64,000 bases of DNA. Origin: Marinoscillum furvescens DSM 4134 (lineage in GTDB: Bacteria > Bacteroidota > Bacteroidia > Cytophagales > Cyclobacteriaceae). Location of the stretch: assembly GCF_003386095.1 (NCBI RefSeq), contig NZ_QREG01000005.1:84948-148947 (forward strand), in the 5' to 3' direction. The position numbers and the translations under genes are program-made. The notes under the pieces were generated by a model that saw only the letters and a program-made list of their open reading frames with translations, did not search any database and was not told where the DNA came from. Positions 55,081-63,830 of the stretch are shown piece by piece. Position 1 is the first letter of the stretch. Each line of letters begins with the position of its first letter.

Positions 55081-55287
55081 ATGGAACAATTGATATGGTA
55101 TAGCGCACAGACTGGTCAATACACGTTTGGATCAGAAATGGACCTCAAAGTAGCCGAGTCGCTCACAGGAGAGGAGATGGAAGTGCTCTATGAAATGACA
55201 GATGCTGAAATGCCCATCATAAAGAAAATTGTGAATCAACTCAACACCGCCAGAGTGGAATCATCACTGACAAACTCTTACACTTAA
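55081..55287 (+). CDS. Small hypothetical protein
   Basis: A 68-residue soluble acidic protein beginning MEQLIWYSAQTGQYTFGSE, with a mostly helical C-terminal half (TGEEMEVLYEMTDAEMPIIKK). No family is recognised. It is divergent from the orphan kinase and separated from it by the GGCAG motif cluster. A strong terminator at 55360-55385 ends its transcript, which supports it being a real single-gene unit. No signal peptide or membrane segment is visible. Confidence 0.5.
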   Translation: MEQLIWYSAQTGQYTFGSEMDLKVAESLTGEEMEVLYEMTDAEMPIIKKIVNQLNTARVESSLTNSYT

Positions 55288-55359
55288 AGTATAAAAATCA
55301 TTTAGACATTTAAAATAAGCCCGATGCGAATGCTCGGTCTTGTCTATAGCTGGTTGGGG

Positions 55360-55385
55360 CCCTGACGGAAACGTCAGGGTTTTTT
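55360..55385 (+). terminator. Terminator before the arsenic operon
   Basis: CCCTGACG and CGTCAGGG form a perfect 8-bp stem with a GAAA tetraloop, followed by TTTTTTATTTT. It isolates the arsenic operon from upstream transcription. Confidence 0.93.
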
Positions 55386-55402
55386 ATTTTATTTTTTGAT
55401 AT

Positions 55403-55441
55403 ATCGTAACATTACGATGAAAAACATCGTAATATAGCGAT
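55403..55441 (+). promoter_or_regulatory. Two tandem ArsR-type palindromic operators
   Basis: ATCGTAA-CA-TTACGAT (55403-55418) is a perfect 7-2-7 palindrome. A second, degenerate copy ATCGTAA-TA-TAGCGAT (55426-55441) begins 23 bp later. The inner half-sites also form a 9-5-9 inverted repeat. The site lies 20 bp before the arsI start, as expected for an ArsR/SmtB-family repressor. No arsR gene is in the window. Confidence 0.7.
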
Positions 55442-55461
55442 GTAAACAAAACCTAATTATC

Positions 55462-55881
55462 ATGACAGATCAACAACTTAAATTTCATGTAGCTATTCAC
55501 GTTTCTGACATTTCAAAAACCAAAGCTTTTTATCAACGACTTTTTGATGCACAACCGGTAAAAGAGAAACCAGACTACCTCAAGTTTGAGCTTGACAACC
55601 CAGGCTTAATCATCACTTTTTTGCAAGTGCCACAGAGGGTTCAAAAAGACTTTGGCCATCTCGGGCTAAAAGTGATGAATGCTGAAATATTGAAAGAACG
55701 AAAGGCTGCTATTCAAAAAGAACTGACATTAGGTCTGGAAGAAGAAAGCACCAATTGCTGCTATGCCCGGCAAGACAAGTTTTGGATATCCGATCCCGAT
55801 GGTTACGAGTGGGAAGTCTATCATCTCATTGAGGATGTAGAGGTGAATGACCAGAGGCCTGAGAGTGCAGCATGTTGCTAA
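55462..55881 (+). CDS. arsI: ArsI/CadI-family metalloenzyme (glyoxalase fold)
   Basis: A 139-residue vicinal-oxygen-chelate protein. Residues 5-20 (QLKFHVAIHVSDIS) open the fold with a metal-ligand His, and TNCCYARQDKFWISDPDGYEWEVY carries the adjacent pair Cys99-Cys100 and Glu118. Adjacent cysteines in NCCYA are a mark of ArsI C-As lyases, which break down methylarsenite, and of the related CadI cadmium-induced proteins. Context (arsC and acr3 downstream) favours arsenic over cadmium. A further Cys pair ends the protein (AACC). It heads the operon behind two ArsR-type operators; whether it demethylates organoarsenicals cannot be read from sequence alone. Confidence 0.85.
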   Translation: MTDQQLKFHVAIHVSDISKTKAFYQRLFDAQPVKEKPDYLKFELDNPGLIITFLQVPQRVQKDFGHLGLKVMNAEILKERKAAIQKELTLGLEEESTNCCYARQDKFWISDPDGYEWEVYHLIEDVEVNDQRPESAACC

Positions 55882-55900
55882 TTATTTTTTACTTCTTAAT

Positions 55901-55928
55901 ATCGCAATAATGCAATAATGCATTATTG
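55901..55928 (+). promoter_or_regulatory. Second operator-like region between arsI and arsC
   Basis: ATCGCAA-TA-ATGCAAT (55901-55916) is a degenerate 7-2-7 copy of the upstream operator. It overlaps a perfect 16-bp palindrome, CAATAATGCATTATTG (55913-55928). The arsC start is at 55978. This suggests an internal, separately repressed promoter for arsC-acr3. Confidence 0.5.
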
Positions 55929-55977
55929 TGGTATTTTTTTATTGTCTTTGCAATTCCAAACATTGCTGAAATCTAAA

Positions 55978-56601
55978 ATGAAGCTTAATCCCACACTACT
56001 TCAGTACATCGATGAGCAGGTATTGCCTGCAACACTACGGCTGACACCTGAGCGTAAGGCAGCACTAGAGCCGCTGATCGCCTATTTGAAACAAGAGCTT
56101 GCTACTGCAAATCCACCCAGGCTTGTATTTATCTGTACGCACAATTCCAGAAGAAGCCATCTTTCTCAGATCTGGGCGAGTACCGCTGCGGCGTATTATG
56201 GTATTCAGGTTGAGACCTATTCAGGAGGAACAGAGGCTACCGCTTTCAACCCTCGGGCAGTGAGAGCAGTGGAGCAGGCAGGCTTTGGTATAGAAAACCC
56301 CGGGGGTGAAAACCCAAGATATATTGTCACTGCAGGAGACACACTTAAATTAGAGGCCTTTAGTAAGCGATTTGATGATGAGGCAAACCCTACCGCAGAC
56401 TTTGCAGCTGTGATGACGTGCTCAGACGCTGATGAGGCTTGTCCGTTTGTGCCAGGCGCAAGTCAGCGCATCAGGCTCTTATACAATGATCCCAAGGAAG
56501 CAGATGATACGCCACAAGAACAAGAGCGCTATGCAGAGCGATGCCTGCAGATTGCCAGTGAGCTTTTTTACGCATTTCAAAAAGTGTCCAATAAACAATG
56601 A
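55978..56601 (+). CDS. arsC: Thioredoxin-coupled-type arsenate reductase (LMW-PTP fold)
   Basis: A 207-residue protein with an N-terminal helical extension of about 45 residues before a low-molecular-weight phosphatase domain. The CX5R loop is Cys53 to Arg59 in CTHNSRRS. Cys148 and Cys155 in CSDADEACP have the same six-residue spacing as the redox cysteines of Staphylococcus ArsC, so arsenate reduction with thioredoxin as donor is likely. It reduces As(V) to As(III) for export by Acr3. An ATG at 55918 lies within the palindrome and would add 20 residues; ATG 55978 is preferred. Its stop overlaps the acr3 start by 4 bp. Confidence 0.88.
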   Translation: MKLNPTLLQYIDEQVLPATLRLTPERKAALEPLIAYLKQELATANPPRLVFICTHNSRRSHLSQIWASTAAAYYGIQVETYSGGTEATAFNPRAVRAVEQAGFGIENPGGENPRYIVTAGDTLKLEAFSKRFDDEANPTADFAAVMTCSDADEACPFVPGASQRIRLLYNDPKEADDTPQEQERYAERCLQIASELFYAFQKVSNKQ

Positions 56602-57638
56602 GTACAAAAAAGTTAAGTTTTTTAGACCGATACCTTACGCTTTGGATTGGGTTGGCCATGGTATTGGGGGTAGCTATCGGGGCGGTATTTCCCCAGGTGG
56701 CAGGTTCTATCTCAAGTTTGAGCACGGGAAATACCAACTTTCTGCTGGCCACGGGGCTCATACTGATGATGTATCCGCCATTGGCAAAAGTGGATTACCG
56801 TTTGCTACCGCAAGTGTTTGCGGATGTGAAATTGCTTTCTGTATCACTATTGCTCAACTGGGTGATAGGTCCTGTGCTCATGTTTGCACTGGCCATTATC
56901 TTTTTACGAGATCACCCCGAATATATGGTGGGGCTGATCCTGATAGGGCTGGCACGCTGTATAGCTATGGTGCTGGTTTGGAACGATCTGGCTGATGGCC
57001 ATCGTACCTATGGTGCCGGACTCGTAGCGCTCAACAGTATCTTTCAGGTGATTGGTTACAGCTTTTATGCCTGGCTGTTTATTACGGTACTTCCTCCTTA
57101 TTTTGGTATGGAAGGAGCTATTATAGATATCCCTATAGCCCTGGTAGCCGAAAGCGTAATGATTTATCTGGGAATTCCTTTCATTGCCGGAATACTGAGC
57201 AGAGCTGTGCTGACAAAGATGAAAGGAGAAGTCTGGTACAATGAAGTGTTTATCCCGGCGATATCTCCTATTACGCTGATCGCTTTATTGTTCACTATCG
57301 TATTGATGTTTAGCCTAAAAGGCGACTTGATCGTTCAGATTCCTGGAGATGTGCTATTAGTAGCTATTCCATTGTCCATCTATTTTGTAGTGATGTTTTT
57401 AGTGGGCTTTATTATTTCCAGGATTTCTGGTGCTGACTATGACAAAAATGCAGCCATCGCATTTACAGCTGCTGGCAACAATTTTGAGTTGGCCATAGCT
57501 GTGGCTATCGGTGTATTTGGTTTACATTCCGGTCAGGCTTTTGTGGGAGTTATAGGTCCGTTGGTAGAGGTGCCTGCGCTAATTGCTCTTGTTAGGGTGG
57601 CCTTTTGGCTAAAGCGCAGATGGTATCCTGTCCACTGA
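56598..57638 (+). CDS. acr3: Acr3-family arsenite efflux transporter
   Basis: A 346-residue inner-membrane transporter with ten hydrophobic segments, the Acr3 length and topology. The conserved Cys121 lies in [14 protein letters not shown], and the second conserved region reads [18 protein letters not shown]. It exports As(OH)3 produced by ArsC. The start codon overlaps the arsC stop (ATGA), so translation is coupled. The gene is sometimes named arsB in Bacteroidota genomes, but the sequence is of the Acr3/BASS type and not the ArsB antiporter type. Confidence 0.94.
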   Translation: MSTKKLSFLDRYLTLWIGLAMVLGVAIGAVFPQVAGSISSLSTGNTNFLLATGLILMMYPPLAKVDYRLLPQVFADVKLLSVSLLLNWVIGPVLMFALAIIFLRDHPEYMVGLILIGLARCIAMVLVWNDLADGHRTYGAGLVALNSIFQVIGYSFYAWLFITVLPPYFGMEGAIIDIPIALVAESVMIYLGIPFIAGILSRAVLTKMKGEVWYNEVFIPAISPITLIALLFTIVLMFSLKGDLIVQIPGDVLLVAIPLSIYFVVMFLVGFIISRISGADYDKNAAIAFTAAGNNFELAIAVAIGVFGLHSGQAFVGVIGPLVEVPALIALVRVAFWLKRRWYPVH

Positions 57639-57690
57639 TCAAGTACTGACAATTAACATCTTTTAAGAACTCACGTATGTATAACGTGCG

Positions 57691-57712
57691 CGCCCTGCTT
57701 GCAGGGCGTTTT
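57691..57712 (+). terminator. Terminator of the arsenic operon
   Basis: CGCCCTGC and GCAGGGCG are perfectly complementary, separated by TT, and are followed by TTTTCTGTTT. It lies 52 bp after the acr3 stop. Confidence 0.88.
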
Positions 57713-57739
57713 CTGTTTAGCCAAAGCCGGTTATTTTTG
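57709..57739 (+). promoter_or_regulatory. Candidate promoter of the MoxR gene
   Basis: TATTTTTG at 57732-57739 matches the -7 box TAnnTTTG in full. TTTT at 57709-57712, in the T-run of the preceding terminator, sits 19 bp upstream as a weak -33 box. Transcription would begin about 30 nt before the ATG at 57778. Confidence 0.45.
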
Positions 57740-57777
57740 CATTCGCAGAAAAAACCCTTTAAAACAAAAAAGCAGAC

Positions 57778-58764
57778 ATGGAGCAAATAGGTCAGGATCT
57801 CAAAAAAGAACATCAGGCGAAAATAAAGCAGGTGATCTCCGAGGTAGGAAAAGTGGTGGTAGGCCAGGAGTATATGGTAAATCGCCTTTTGATCGGCTTG
57901 TTTACGCAAGGACACATCCTACTGGAAGGTGTGCCTGGTCTGGCTAAGACCCTTACGGTAAATACACTATCCAATGTGTTGCATTTGGACTTTAAGAGAA
58001 TCCAGTTTACCCCTGACTTATTGCCAGCGGATCTCATTGGTACCATGATCTACAACCAGCAGAAAGCTGATTTTGAAGTGAAAAAGGGTCCCATATTTGC
58101 CAATCTTATACTGGCCGATGAGGTCAACCGATCTCCTGCCAAGGTGCAGTCGGCATTGCTAGAGGCTATGCAGGAAAAGACGGTGACGATTGGAGAAACC
58201 ACCTTTGAGCTAGACCGTCCGTTTTTGGTGCTGGCTACCCAAAACCCGGTAGACCAGGAAGGAACCTACCCACTACCTGAGGCACAGGTAGATCGTTTCA
58301 TGCTCAAAGTGCACGTGGACTACCCTACCAAAGAGGAAGAGTTGGAAGTGATGCGCCGGATGGCCAATATGACGTTTAAGTCTGAAGTGGAAACGATGCT
58401 TTCTAAAGAGGATATTTTTTCGATCCGTCAGGAAATCAATCAGGTGAGCATCTCCGATTCCCTGGAGCGTTATATCATAGAGTTGGTTTTCGCCACACGA
58501 GACCCAAAAGCCTATGGGTTAAATGACGAAGCACAGTACATCCAATTTGGAGCGTCACCACGAGCATCTATCAACCTGAATCTGGCAGCCAAGGCAATTG
58601 CCTTTTTTAATGAGCGTGATTATGTGCTGCCAGAAGATATTAAGGAGATTGCTCCTGACGTGATGAACCATAGAATATTGCTCAACTATGAAGCCGAAGC
58701 AGATGGAATCACTACTCATCAGATCATCCAATCTATCCTTAACAAGGTACAGATATCCAAGTAA
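57778..58764 (+). CDS. MoxR-family AAA+ ATPase
   Basis: A 328-residue cytoplasmic MoxR ATPase of normal length. Walker A is GVPGLAKTL, Walker B LILADEVNRSP, followed by sensor 1 (LATQNP), the arginine-rich PLPEAQVDRF and the C-terminal lid. MoxR proteins usually act as chaperones with a DUF58/von Willebrand partner encoded directly downstream. Here a terminator follows 23 bp after the stop and no DUF58 or Bat gene is visible, so the partner is encoded elsewhere or this is a lone paralogue. Confidence 0.92.
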   Translation: MEQIGQDLKKEHQAKIKQVISEVGKVVVGQEYMVNRLLIGLFTQGHILLEGVPGLAKTLTVNTLSNVLHLDFKRIQFTPDLLPADLIGTMIYNQQKADFEVKKGPIFANLILADEVNRSPAKVQSALLEAMQEKTVTIGETTFELDRPFLVLATQNPVDQEGTYPLPEAQVDRFMLKVHVDYPTKEEELEVMRRMANMTFKSEVETMLSKEDIFSIRQEINQVSISDSLERYIIELVFATRDPKAYGLNDEAQYIQFGASPRASINLNLAAKAIAFFNERDYVLPEDIKEIAPDVMNHRILLNYEAEADGITTHQIIQSILNKVQISK

Positions 58765-58787
58765 GACACACTAAACAGACTTTTAGA

Positions 58788-58811
58788 GGGTGCCACAGAG
58801 CACCCTTTTTT
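58788..58811 (+). terminator. Terminator after moxR
   Basis: GGGTGC and GCACCC form a 6-bp stem with a 6-nt loop, followed by TTTTTTA. Confidence 0.82.
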
Positions 58812-58975
58812 ATGCTTCACATTTTCTTAACAATGGTAATGACTAGTTAAAGAACCTATTCTCAGTTTAATGATATCGTAACAGCGCAAGTGATGGTAGT
58901 TAACATTGGGCAGACACCTTTGCACTCGTAATTGATTGAACTAATCACTTGAAAAACGAATCTAAAACGACAATT

Positions 58976-60247
58976 ATGAGAAAGTTACTTGCTTTAGCTG
59001 TTACGCTATCAGCAGCTCTTACCTTCACGGCATGTGAAGAAGATGGGGGCACGGTTATCGAAGAAAAAGAAGTGCTGGAAGGCGGCATTGGTGTAGCTGT
59101 AAATAGCGACATCACGTCCAACACTACCTGGTCTTCAGACTCTATTTATATCCTTCAGTCGCGTATTGTAGTAGAATCTGGAGCTACTTTGACGATTGAG
59201 CCTGGAACAATTGTAAAAGGTGAAGCTGGATCTGGTGCTAACGCTACCGCTCTTATAGTAGCAAGAGGAGGAAAATTGATGGCTAAAGGTACTGCTACCA
59301 AGCCGATTATCTTTACTTCTGTTGCTGACAAGATTACTTTGGGTCAAGTTGCAAGCCCTAATCTTTCTAATGATTTGGTAGGACTTTGGGGTGGTGTGAT
59401 CATCCTGGGTAATGCTTCTGGTTCATTTAAAGGTAATGTAGAATCATTCCAAATCGAAGGTATTCCTGCTGATGACACTAGAGGTCTTTATGGTGGTACT
59501 GTAGAAGATGACTACTCTGGCGAAATCACTTATATCTCTATTCGTCACGGTGGATCAAACATCGGAGAAGGTAACGAGATCAACGGATTGACACTTGGTG
59601 GTGTAGGTTCTAAAACTTTAATAAGCCACGTAGAAGTAGTTGCAAACCAGGATGACGGAATCGAGTGCTTCGGTGGAAGTGTTGATGTTTCTAATGCGAT
59701 CGTATGGAACGTAGGTGACGATGCTTACGATATGGATCAGGATTACAAAGGAACAATTGACAACTTCATCTTCATTGGTGGTGACCAAACTGATCACGCT
59801 ATGGAGCTTGACGGTCCAGAAGGTGATGCTACTGACGCCATGTTCACTTTGAAAAATGGTTCCCTTAAAGGCTGGAACGATGATGGTGAAGGTGGAGGAG
59901 AGTACATCGACTTCCGCTCAAACGTAAGAGCTAAAATCGCTGACAGCTATTTCTTCAATTTCTCTGCAGACTCTGATGTGGAGCTTGACAATGAAGGTGT
60001 GGCTACTAACTATGTAGATGGTAAAATCATCATGACTGGCCTTCAGTTTGATGTAAGCCACCTTTCTGAGGGTAACCTTTCAGTAGCAGACATCTTTGTA
60101 GACAAGTCTGACGCTAAGGATGCATTCTCAAGAGCTCAGCTAGATGCTACTAACCAGGTAGTGACTACTGCAACTGTAGGTGCTGACAAATCAGCATTCT
60201 CAGGATGGACCTGGGCTGATGCAAGTGGTGAACTTTCTGATTTCTAA
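58976..60247 (+). CDS. Beta-helix surface lipoprotein paired with a TonB receptor
   Basis: A 423-residue lipoprotein (signal MRKLLALAVTLSAALTFTAC, lipobox-like FTAC). The body begins with a short domain (ITSNTTWSSDSIYILQSRIV), then repeats of the form seen in right-handed beta-helices (GATLTIEPGTIVKGEAG, ISHVEVVANQDDGIECFGG, VDVSNAIVWNVGDDAYDMD). It is acidic and Asp-rich. Two-fold codons mostly end in C, unlike its neighbours, which suggests high expression. I recognise no enzyme motif. The TBDR at 60357 follows on the same strand, so it is probably its surface-exposed substrate-binding partner; the substrate is unknown. ATG 58976 is preferred to a TTG at 58949 because the signal peptide begins there. 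Confidence 0.75.
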   Translation: MRKLLALAVTLSAALTFTACEEDGGTVIEEKEVLEGGIGVAVNSDITSNTTWSSDSIYILQSRIVVESGATLTIEPGTIVKGEAGSGANATALIVARGGKLMAKGTATKPIIFTSVADKITLGQVASPNLSNDLVGLWGGVIILGNASGSFKGNVESFQIEGIPADDTRGLYGGTVEDDYSGEITYISIRHGGSNIGEGNEINGLTLGGVGSKTLISHVEVVANQDDGIECFGGSVDVSNAIVWNVGDDAYDMDQDYKGTIDNFIFIGGDQTDHAMELDGPEGDATDAMFTLKNGSLKGWNDDGEGGGEYIDFRSNVRAKIADSYFFNFSADSDVELDNEGVATNYVDGKIIMTGLQFDVSHLSEGNLSVADIFVDKSDAKDAFSRAQLDATNQVVTTATVGADKSAFSGWTWADASGELSDF

Positions 60248-60287
60248 ATCAGGGTAAAACACATAATAAAGTACATAATATTATCCA

Positions 60288-60319
60288 GCTCGCGGGTTTT
60301 TCTCCCGCGGGCATTTTTT
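60288..60319 (+). terminator. Intra-operon terminator between lipoprotein and TBDR
   Basis: GCTCGCGGG (60288-60296) pairs with CCCGCGGGC (60304-60312, one G-T pair), followed by ATTTTTT. Only 37 bp separate the T-run from the receptor ATG and no promoter is evident there, so partial read-through is expected. Confidence 0.8.
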
Positions 60320-60356
60320 ATACAAGACGTTTTCATATTTACTAATTATTAATTTT

Positions 60357-63248
60357 ATGCGTTTGAAATATTCTTTTTTGACGCTTCTTTTAGTGTGTAT
60401 TTCCACTGTGCTTTCGGCACAGAATGGATTTATTAGAGGGAAGGTAATCGATGATGCTTCAGGAGAAGAACTCATCGGGGTGACAGTGTTGATACAGGGT
60501 ACCACTAAAGGTGCTGTTACAGATTTCGATGGAGCATTTCAGATCTCTATCGAGCCTGGAACTTATGACTTGAATATTTCATTCGTGTCATTCAATACAA
60601 TTACAATTACAGGAGTAAATGTTGCTCCTGGCGAGGCTACTGTTATCGACGGTATCCGTATGAAAGAGTCGGTAGAAGAATTAGAGGCAGTTGTCGTTAC
60701 TGCCGAAGTGATTCGAAATTCTGAAGCTGCTCTATTAACAGTAAAACGTAAGTCTACCAACGTATTGGACGGAATCTCAAGCCAGAGCTTCCGAAAAATG
60801 GGTGATGGCAATGCCGCCGCAGCTGTGAAGCGTGTGACAGGAGTGTCAGTGCAAGACGGCAAGTATGTATACGTAAGAGGGTTGGGTGATCGCTATACCA
60901 AGTCTATCCTAAATGGCATGGATGTACCGGGCCTTGACCCTAACCGTAATACACTTCAGATGGATATCTTTCCTACGAATGTGGTAAACAGCATTGTAGT
61001 GATGAAGTCGTTTACCGCGGACCTTCCTGCGGACTTTACAGGTGGTGTGGTAAACGTGGAAACCAAAGATTTTCCAGAAGAAAAGACGATGAGCGTGTCA
61101 GCTGGAATCAGCTACAACCCATCCATGCACTTTCAGAGTGATTACCTGTCTTCAGAAAAAGGAGGAACAGATTGGCTCGGTTTTGATAATGGCGACAGAG
61201 CTATTCCTACGGGTCGGAGCGAAAATATTCCTTTGTTTACGGAAGTAGTAGGCAATGCCTCAAGCACCGAAGGCCAGCAGTATAGAAATATTCTGGAAAA
61301 CTTTAATAAAAATCTGGCAGCACGTCCTACGACTAATTTTATGGACTATAGTCTTGGCTTTTCAGCCGGTAATCAGAAAAGCTTTGATAAATATACATTG
61401 GGTTATAACGTAGCTCTATCCTATAAATACAAAACCAATTTTTACAAAGATGCCATCTACTCTAGATACGGCATAGAAGGAGATCAAAGTGTATTTGAAT
61501 TGGATAGGTTGGAGTACCAAAAAGGAAACTTTGGTGAAAGTGAAGTGCTACTAGGCGGACTTGCGGGTCTTGCTTTGAAGACGAAAAATGCGAAGTACAA
61601 GTTCAATCTTTTACACCTTCAAAATGGCCAGTCAAAGGCAGGTATTTTCGATTATGTAGGATCTGATCTGGGCTCCAACTTTGAAGCCATCCAGCACAAT
61701 ATTGAATATAGCCAGCGGTCTATGACCAATGGACTTTTGAGTGGTACCTTTTATACAGAGGATAAGACCTGGCAATATGATGTGAGCTTCTCTCCTACGT
61801 TTTCAAAAATAGAAGATCCGGACATCCGCTTCACAAGGTTTCGTACAGATAATGGAGGGTACTCCATCGGCACAGAGTCTGGAATCCCTGAGCGAATCTG
61901 GAGATTTCTGGATGAGAAAAACTTGTCATCTAAAGCTCAGGCAACGAAAGAATATGAGTTGTTTGACAGAGACGCTAAATTGAAATTCGGAGTTGGTCAT
62001 ACCTACAAAAATCGAAACTACGAGATTCAGGGATTTCAGATCATTCCGAGACCAGGGACTAACCTGAGTGGGAACCCAGATGATTTGTTTGCTGAAGAAA
62101 ACCTTTGGCCAACAAATGAAAACGAAGATCAAGGTACCACCTACGATCCAGGCTTCATACCTAATAACCCGAACCTGTATGACGCAAGCGTAAATAACTA
62201 TGCTGCGTTTGTATCAAACGAGTTTTCGATCCAGCCGAAGCTAAAGTCAATACTTGGAGTAAGAATGGAGAAATACTACCAAACTTACACTGGATCAAAC
62301 CAGCAAGGTCTTACTTACATCAATGAGGCAGTGATCGATGATTTGGATTTCTTCCCGTCAGTAAATCTTATTTATGCCTTGAGTGAGACACAAAATTTGA
62401 GAGCTTCTTACTCTAGCACAATAGCAAGGCCTTCGTTTAGAGAGTCTTCTTTTGCCAATATCGTAGATCCTATCTCTGGACGTACGTTTATTGGAGGCTT
62501 TGCTCAGGATATAGATGTAAATGACCCGAATAGAGCGGTAATTTGGGATGGTAATCTGCAGGCTACACGTATCAATAACTTTGACCTCAGATGGGAGCTC
62601 TTCCAGAAAAGAGGTCAAACTGTATCGGTAAGTGGATTCTATAAGTCATTTGATGCACCTATAGAGATTGTACAGTTCGTGCAGGCACCGAACAGCTTCC
62701 AGCCTAGAAACGTAGGTAATGGTACGGTGCTAGGAGTAGAGTTAGAGGCACGTCAAAATTTCGGATTCATTGCGCCTCAGTTGGACGTATTCTCAGTAAA
62801 TGCCAATGTAACGATTGTAGATTCTAAAATTGAAATGAGCCCTTCGGAGTATAACTCAAGAGTGAATATTGCCAGAGAAGGTCAGGTCATCGAAAACGAG
62901 CGTAACATGGCTGGTCAGTCTCCATTGATTGTAAATGCAGGATTGTCTTATGCTGGAAGAAACAATGGCCTAGAAGCCGGGCTTTTCTACAATATGCAAT
63001 CTGAAACACTTACTTACGTGGGTATAGCCAACATCCCAGATGTATACACCGTACCTTTTCATGCTTTGAACTTCAACGCTTCCTACACGCTTGGAGCTAG
63101 AGATCATATGAAAGTTGGATTCGGAGTAGATAACATCCTGAATGATGACAAAGAGTTCGTTTATAAGGCTTACAATGCAAAAGACGAATTGTTCAGTAGA
63201 TTGAGCCCCGGAAGAGAGTTTAGCTTGAGCTTCAGCTACAACTTTTAA
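60357..63248 (+). CDS. TonB-dependent receptor paired with a beta-helix lipoprotein
   Basis: A 963-residue receptor. Order: signal peptide MRLKYSFLTLLLVCISTVLSAQ, carboxypeptidase-regulatory-like domain (about 23-110; GEELIGVTVLIQGTTKGAVT), plug (about 125-240; KRVTGVSVQDGKYVYVRGLG, FTADLPADFTGGVVNVETKD) and barrel ending SPGREFSLSFSYNF with the terminal Phe. The YVRGLGDRY plug phrase is typical of a receptor class often paired with a single lipoprotein in place of SusD. The substrate cannot be deduced. Transcription probably reads through the hairpin at 60288; the gene ends at a strong bidirectional terminator. Confidence 0.92.
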   Translation: MRLKYSFLTLLLVCISTVLSAQNGFIRGKVIDDASGEELIGVTVLIQGTTKGAVTDFDGAFQISIEPGTYDLNISFVSFNTITITGVNVAPGEATVIDGIRMKESVEELEAVVVTAEVIRNSEAALLTVKRKSTNVLDGISSQSFRKMGDGNAAAAVKRVTGVSVQDGKYVYVRGLGDRYTKSILNGMDVPGLDPNRNTLQMDIFPTNVVNSIVVMKSFTADLPADFTGGVVNVETKDFPEEKTMSVSAGISYNPSMHFQSDYLSSEKGGTDWLGFDNGDRAIPTGRSENIPLFTEVVGNASSTEGQQYRNILENFNKNLAARPTTNFMDYSLGFSAGNQKSFDKYTLGYNVALSYKYKTNFYKDAIYSRYGIEGDQSVFELDRLEYQKGNFGESEVLLGGLAGLALKTKNAKYKFNLLHLQNGQSKAGIFDYVGSDLGSNFEAIQHNIEYSQRSMTNGLLSGTFYTEDKTWQYDVSFSPTFSKIEDPDIRFTRFRTDNGGYSIGTESGIPERIWRFLDEKNLSSKAQATKEYELFDRDAKLKFGVGHTYKNRNYEIQGFQIIPRPGTNLSGNPDDLFAEENLWPTNENEDQGTTYDPGFIPNNPNLYDASVNNYAAFVSNEFSIQPKLKSILGVRMEKYYQTYTGSNQQGLTYINEAVIDDLDFFPSVNLIYALSETQNLRASYSSTIARPSFRESSFANIVDPISGRTFIGGFAQDIDVNDPNRAVIWDGNLQATRINNFDLRWELFQKRGQTVSVSGFYKSFDAPIEIVQFVQAPNSFQPRNVGNGTVLGVELEARQNFGFIAPQLDVFSVNANVTIVDSKIEMSPSEYNSRVNIAREGQVIENERNMAGQSPLIVNAGLSYAGRNNGLEAGLFYNMQSETLTYVGIANIPDVYTVPFHALNFNASYTLGARDHMKVGFGVDNILNDDKEFVYKAYNAKDELFSRLSPGREFSLSFSYNF

Positions 63249-63265
63249 GAATAAAACTACATTAA

Positions 63266-63305
63266 CTAAAAAGGCCACTACATGTCAATGGAGTGGCCTT
63301 TTTAG
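63266..63305. terminator. Bidirectional terminator, 14-bp perfect stem
   Basis: CTAAAAAGGCCACT (63266-63279) and AGTGGCCTTTTTAG (63292-63305) are perfectly complementary. A/T tracts on both sides make it work in both directions, for the TBDR and for the convergent LprI-like gene. Confidence 0.95.
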
Positions 63306-63322
63306 TTGTACCTGTTGTGAAT

Positions 63323-63715
63323 CTAGCGGATGGAATTAGGGCAATCTGATGACCCTTCCATCCATCGGTTGAGCTCTGCTATCCGAAGATTGGTTAGCCG
63401 GATTAGCTCGTCGCATTTACATACAAAGTAGCTTTCACCGTGCTCCTTTTTGTAGTCTTTGACGTCTCGAGGGAAAAGAGCTCTAACTTGCCGATCCCGG
63501 TATTGTACCCAATAAACTTGAGCTTCAGTAAGCCGGTCTATAAAGCGTTTTTCACCCGCATACTTCTGTTCGATTTTGTTGATTAGGTCCAGCATCTCTT
63601 TATCTACCTGATCATAATGAGTGCATGACGTTTTACTTTCAGTGTTGTTAGGATTCTTTTGGCACGCTGCCAAGGATATAAGAAAGGATAAAGCCAAAAA
63701 TGTACCTCTAGACAT
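63323..63715 (-). CDS. LprI-like (DUF1311) lipoprotein
   Basis: A 130-residue lipoprotein: signal MSRGTFLALSFLISLAAC with lipobox LAAC, then a domain with four conserved-type cysteines and the phrase LTEAQVYWVQYRDRQVRALF, followed by CKCDELIRLTNLRIAEL. This matches the LprI N-terminal/DUF1311 family, some members of which inhibit lysozyme. Whether this one binds lysozyme is unknown. It is a single gene between two convergent or tandem terminators. Confidence 0.75.
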   Translation of the reverse strand: MSRGTFLALSFLISLAACQKNPNNTESKTSCTHYDQVDKEMLDLINKIEQKYAGEKRFIDRLTEAQVYWVQYRDRQVRALFPRDVKDYKKEHGESYFVCKCDELIRLTNLRIAELNRWMEGSSDCPNSIR

Positions 63716-63830
63716 TAGTTTTTTTGCTTAAAAATATCTGCTTTCCGACTTTTTATCCACCCTGGAATGAACTTTCTCCTGTTGGTTACTATTTCTTAAT
63801 ACAGTAACCTCTTCATATTACATTGACTAA

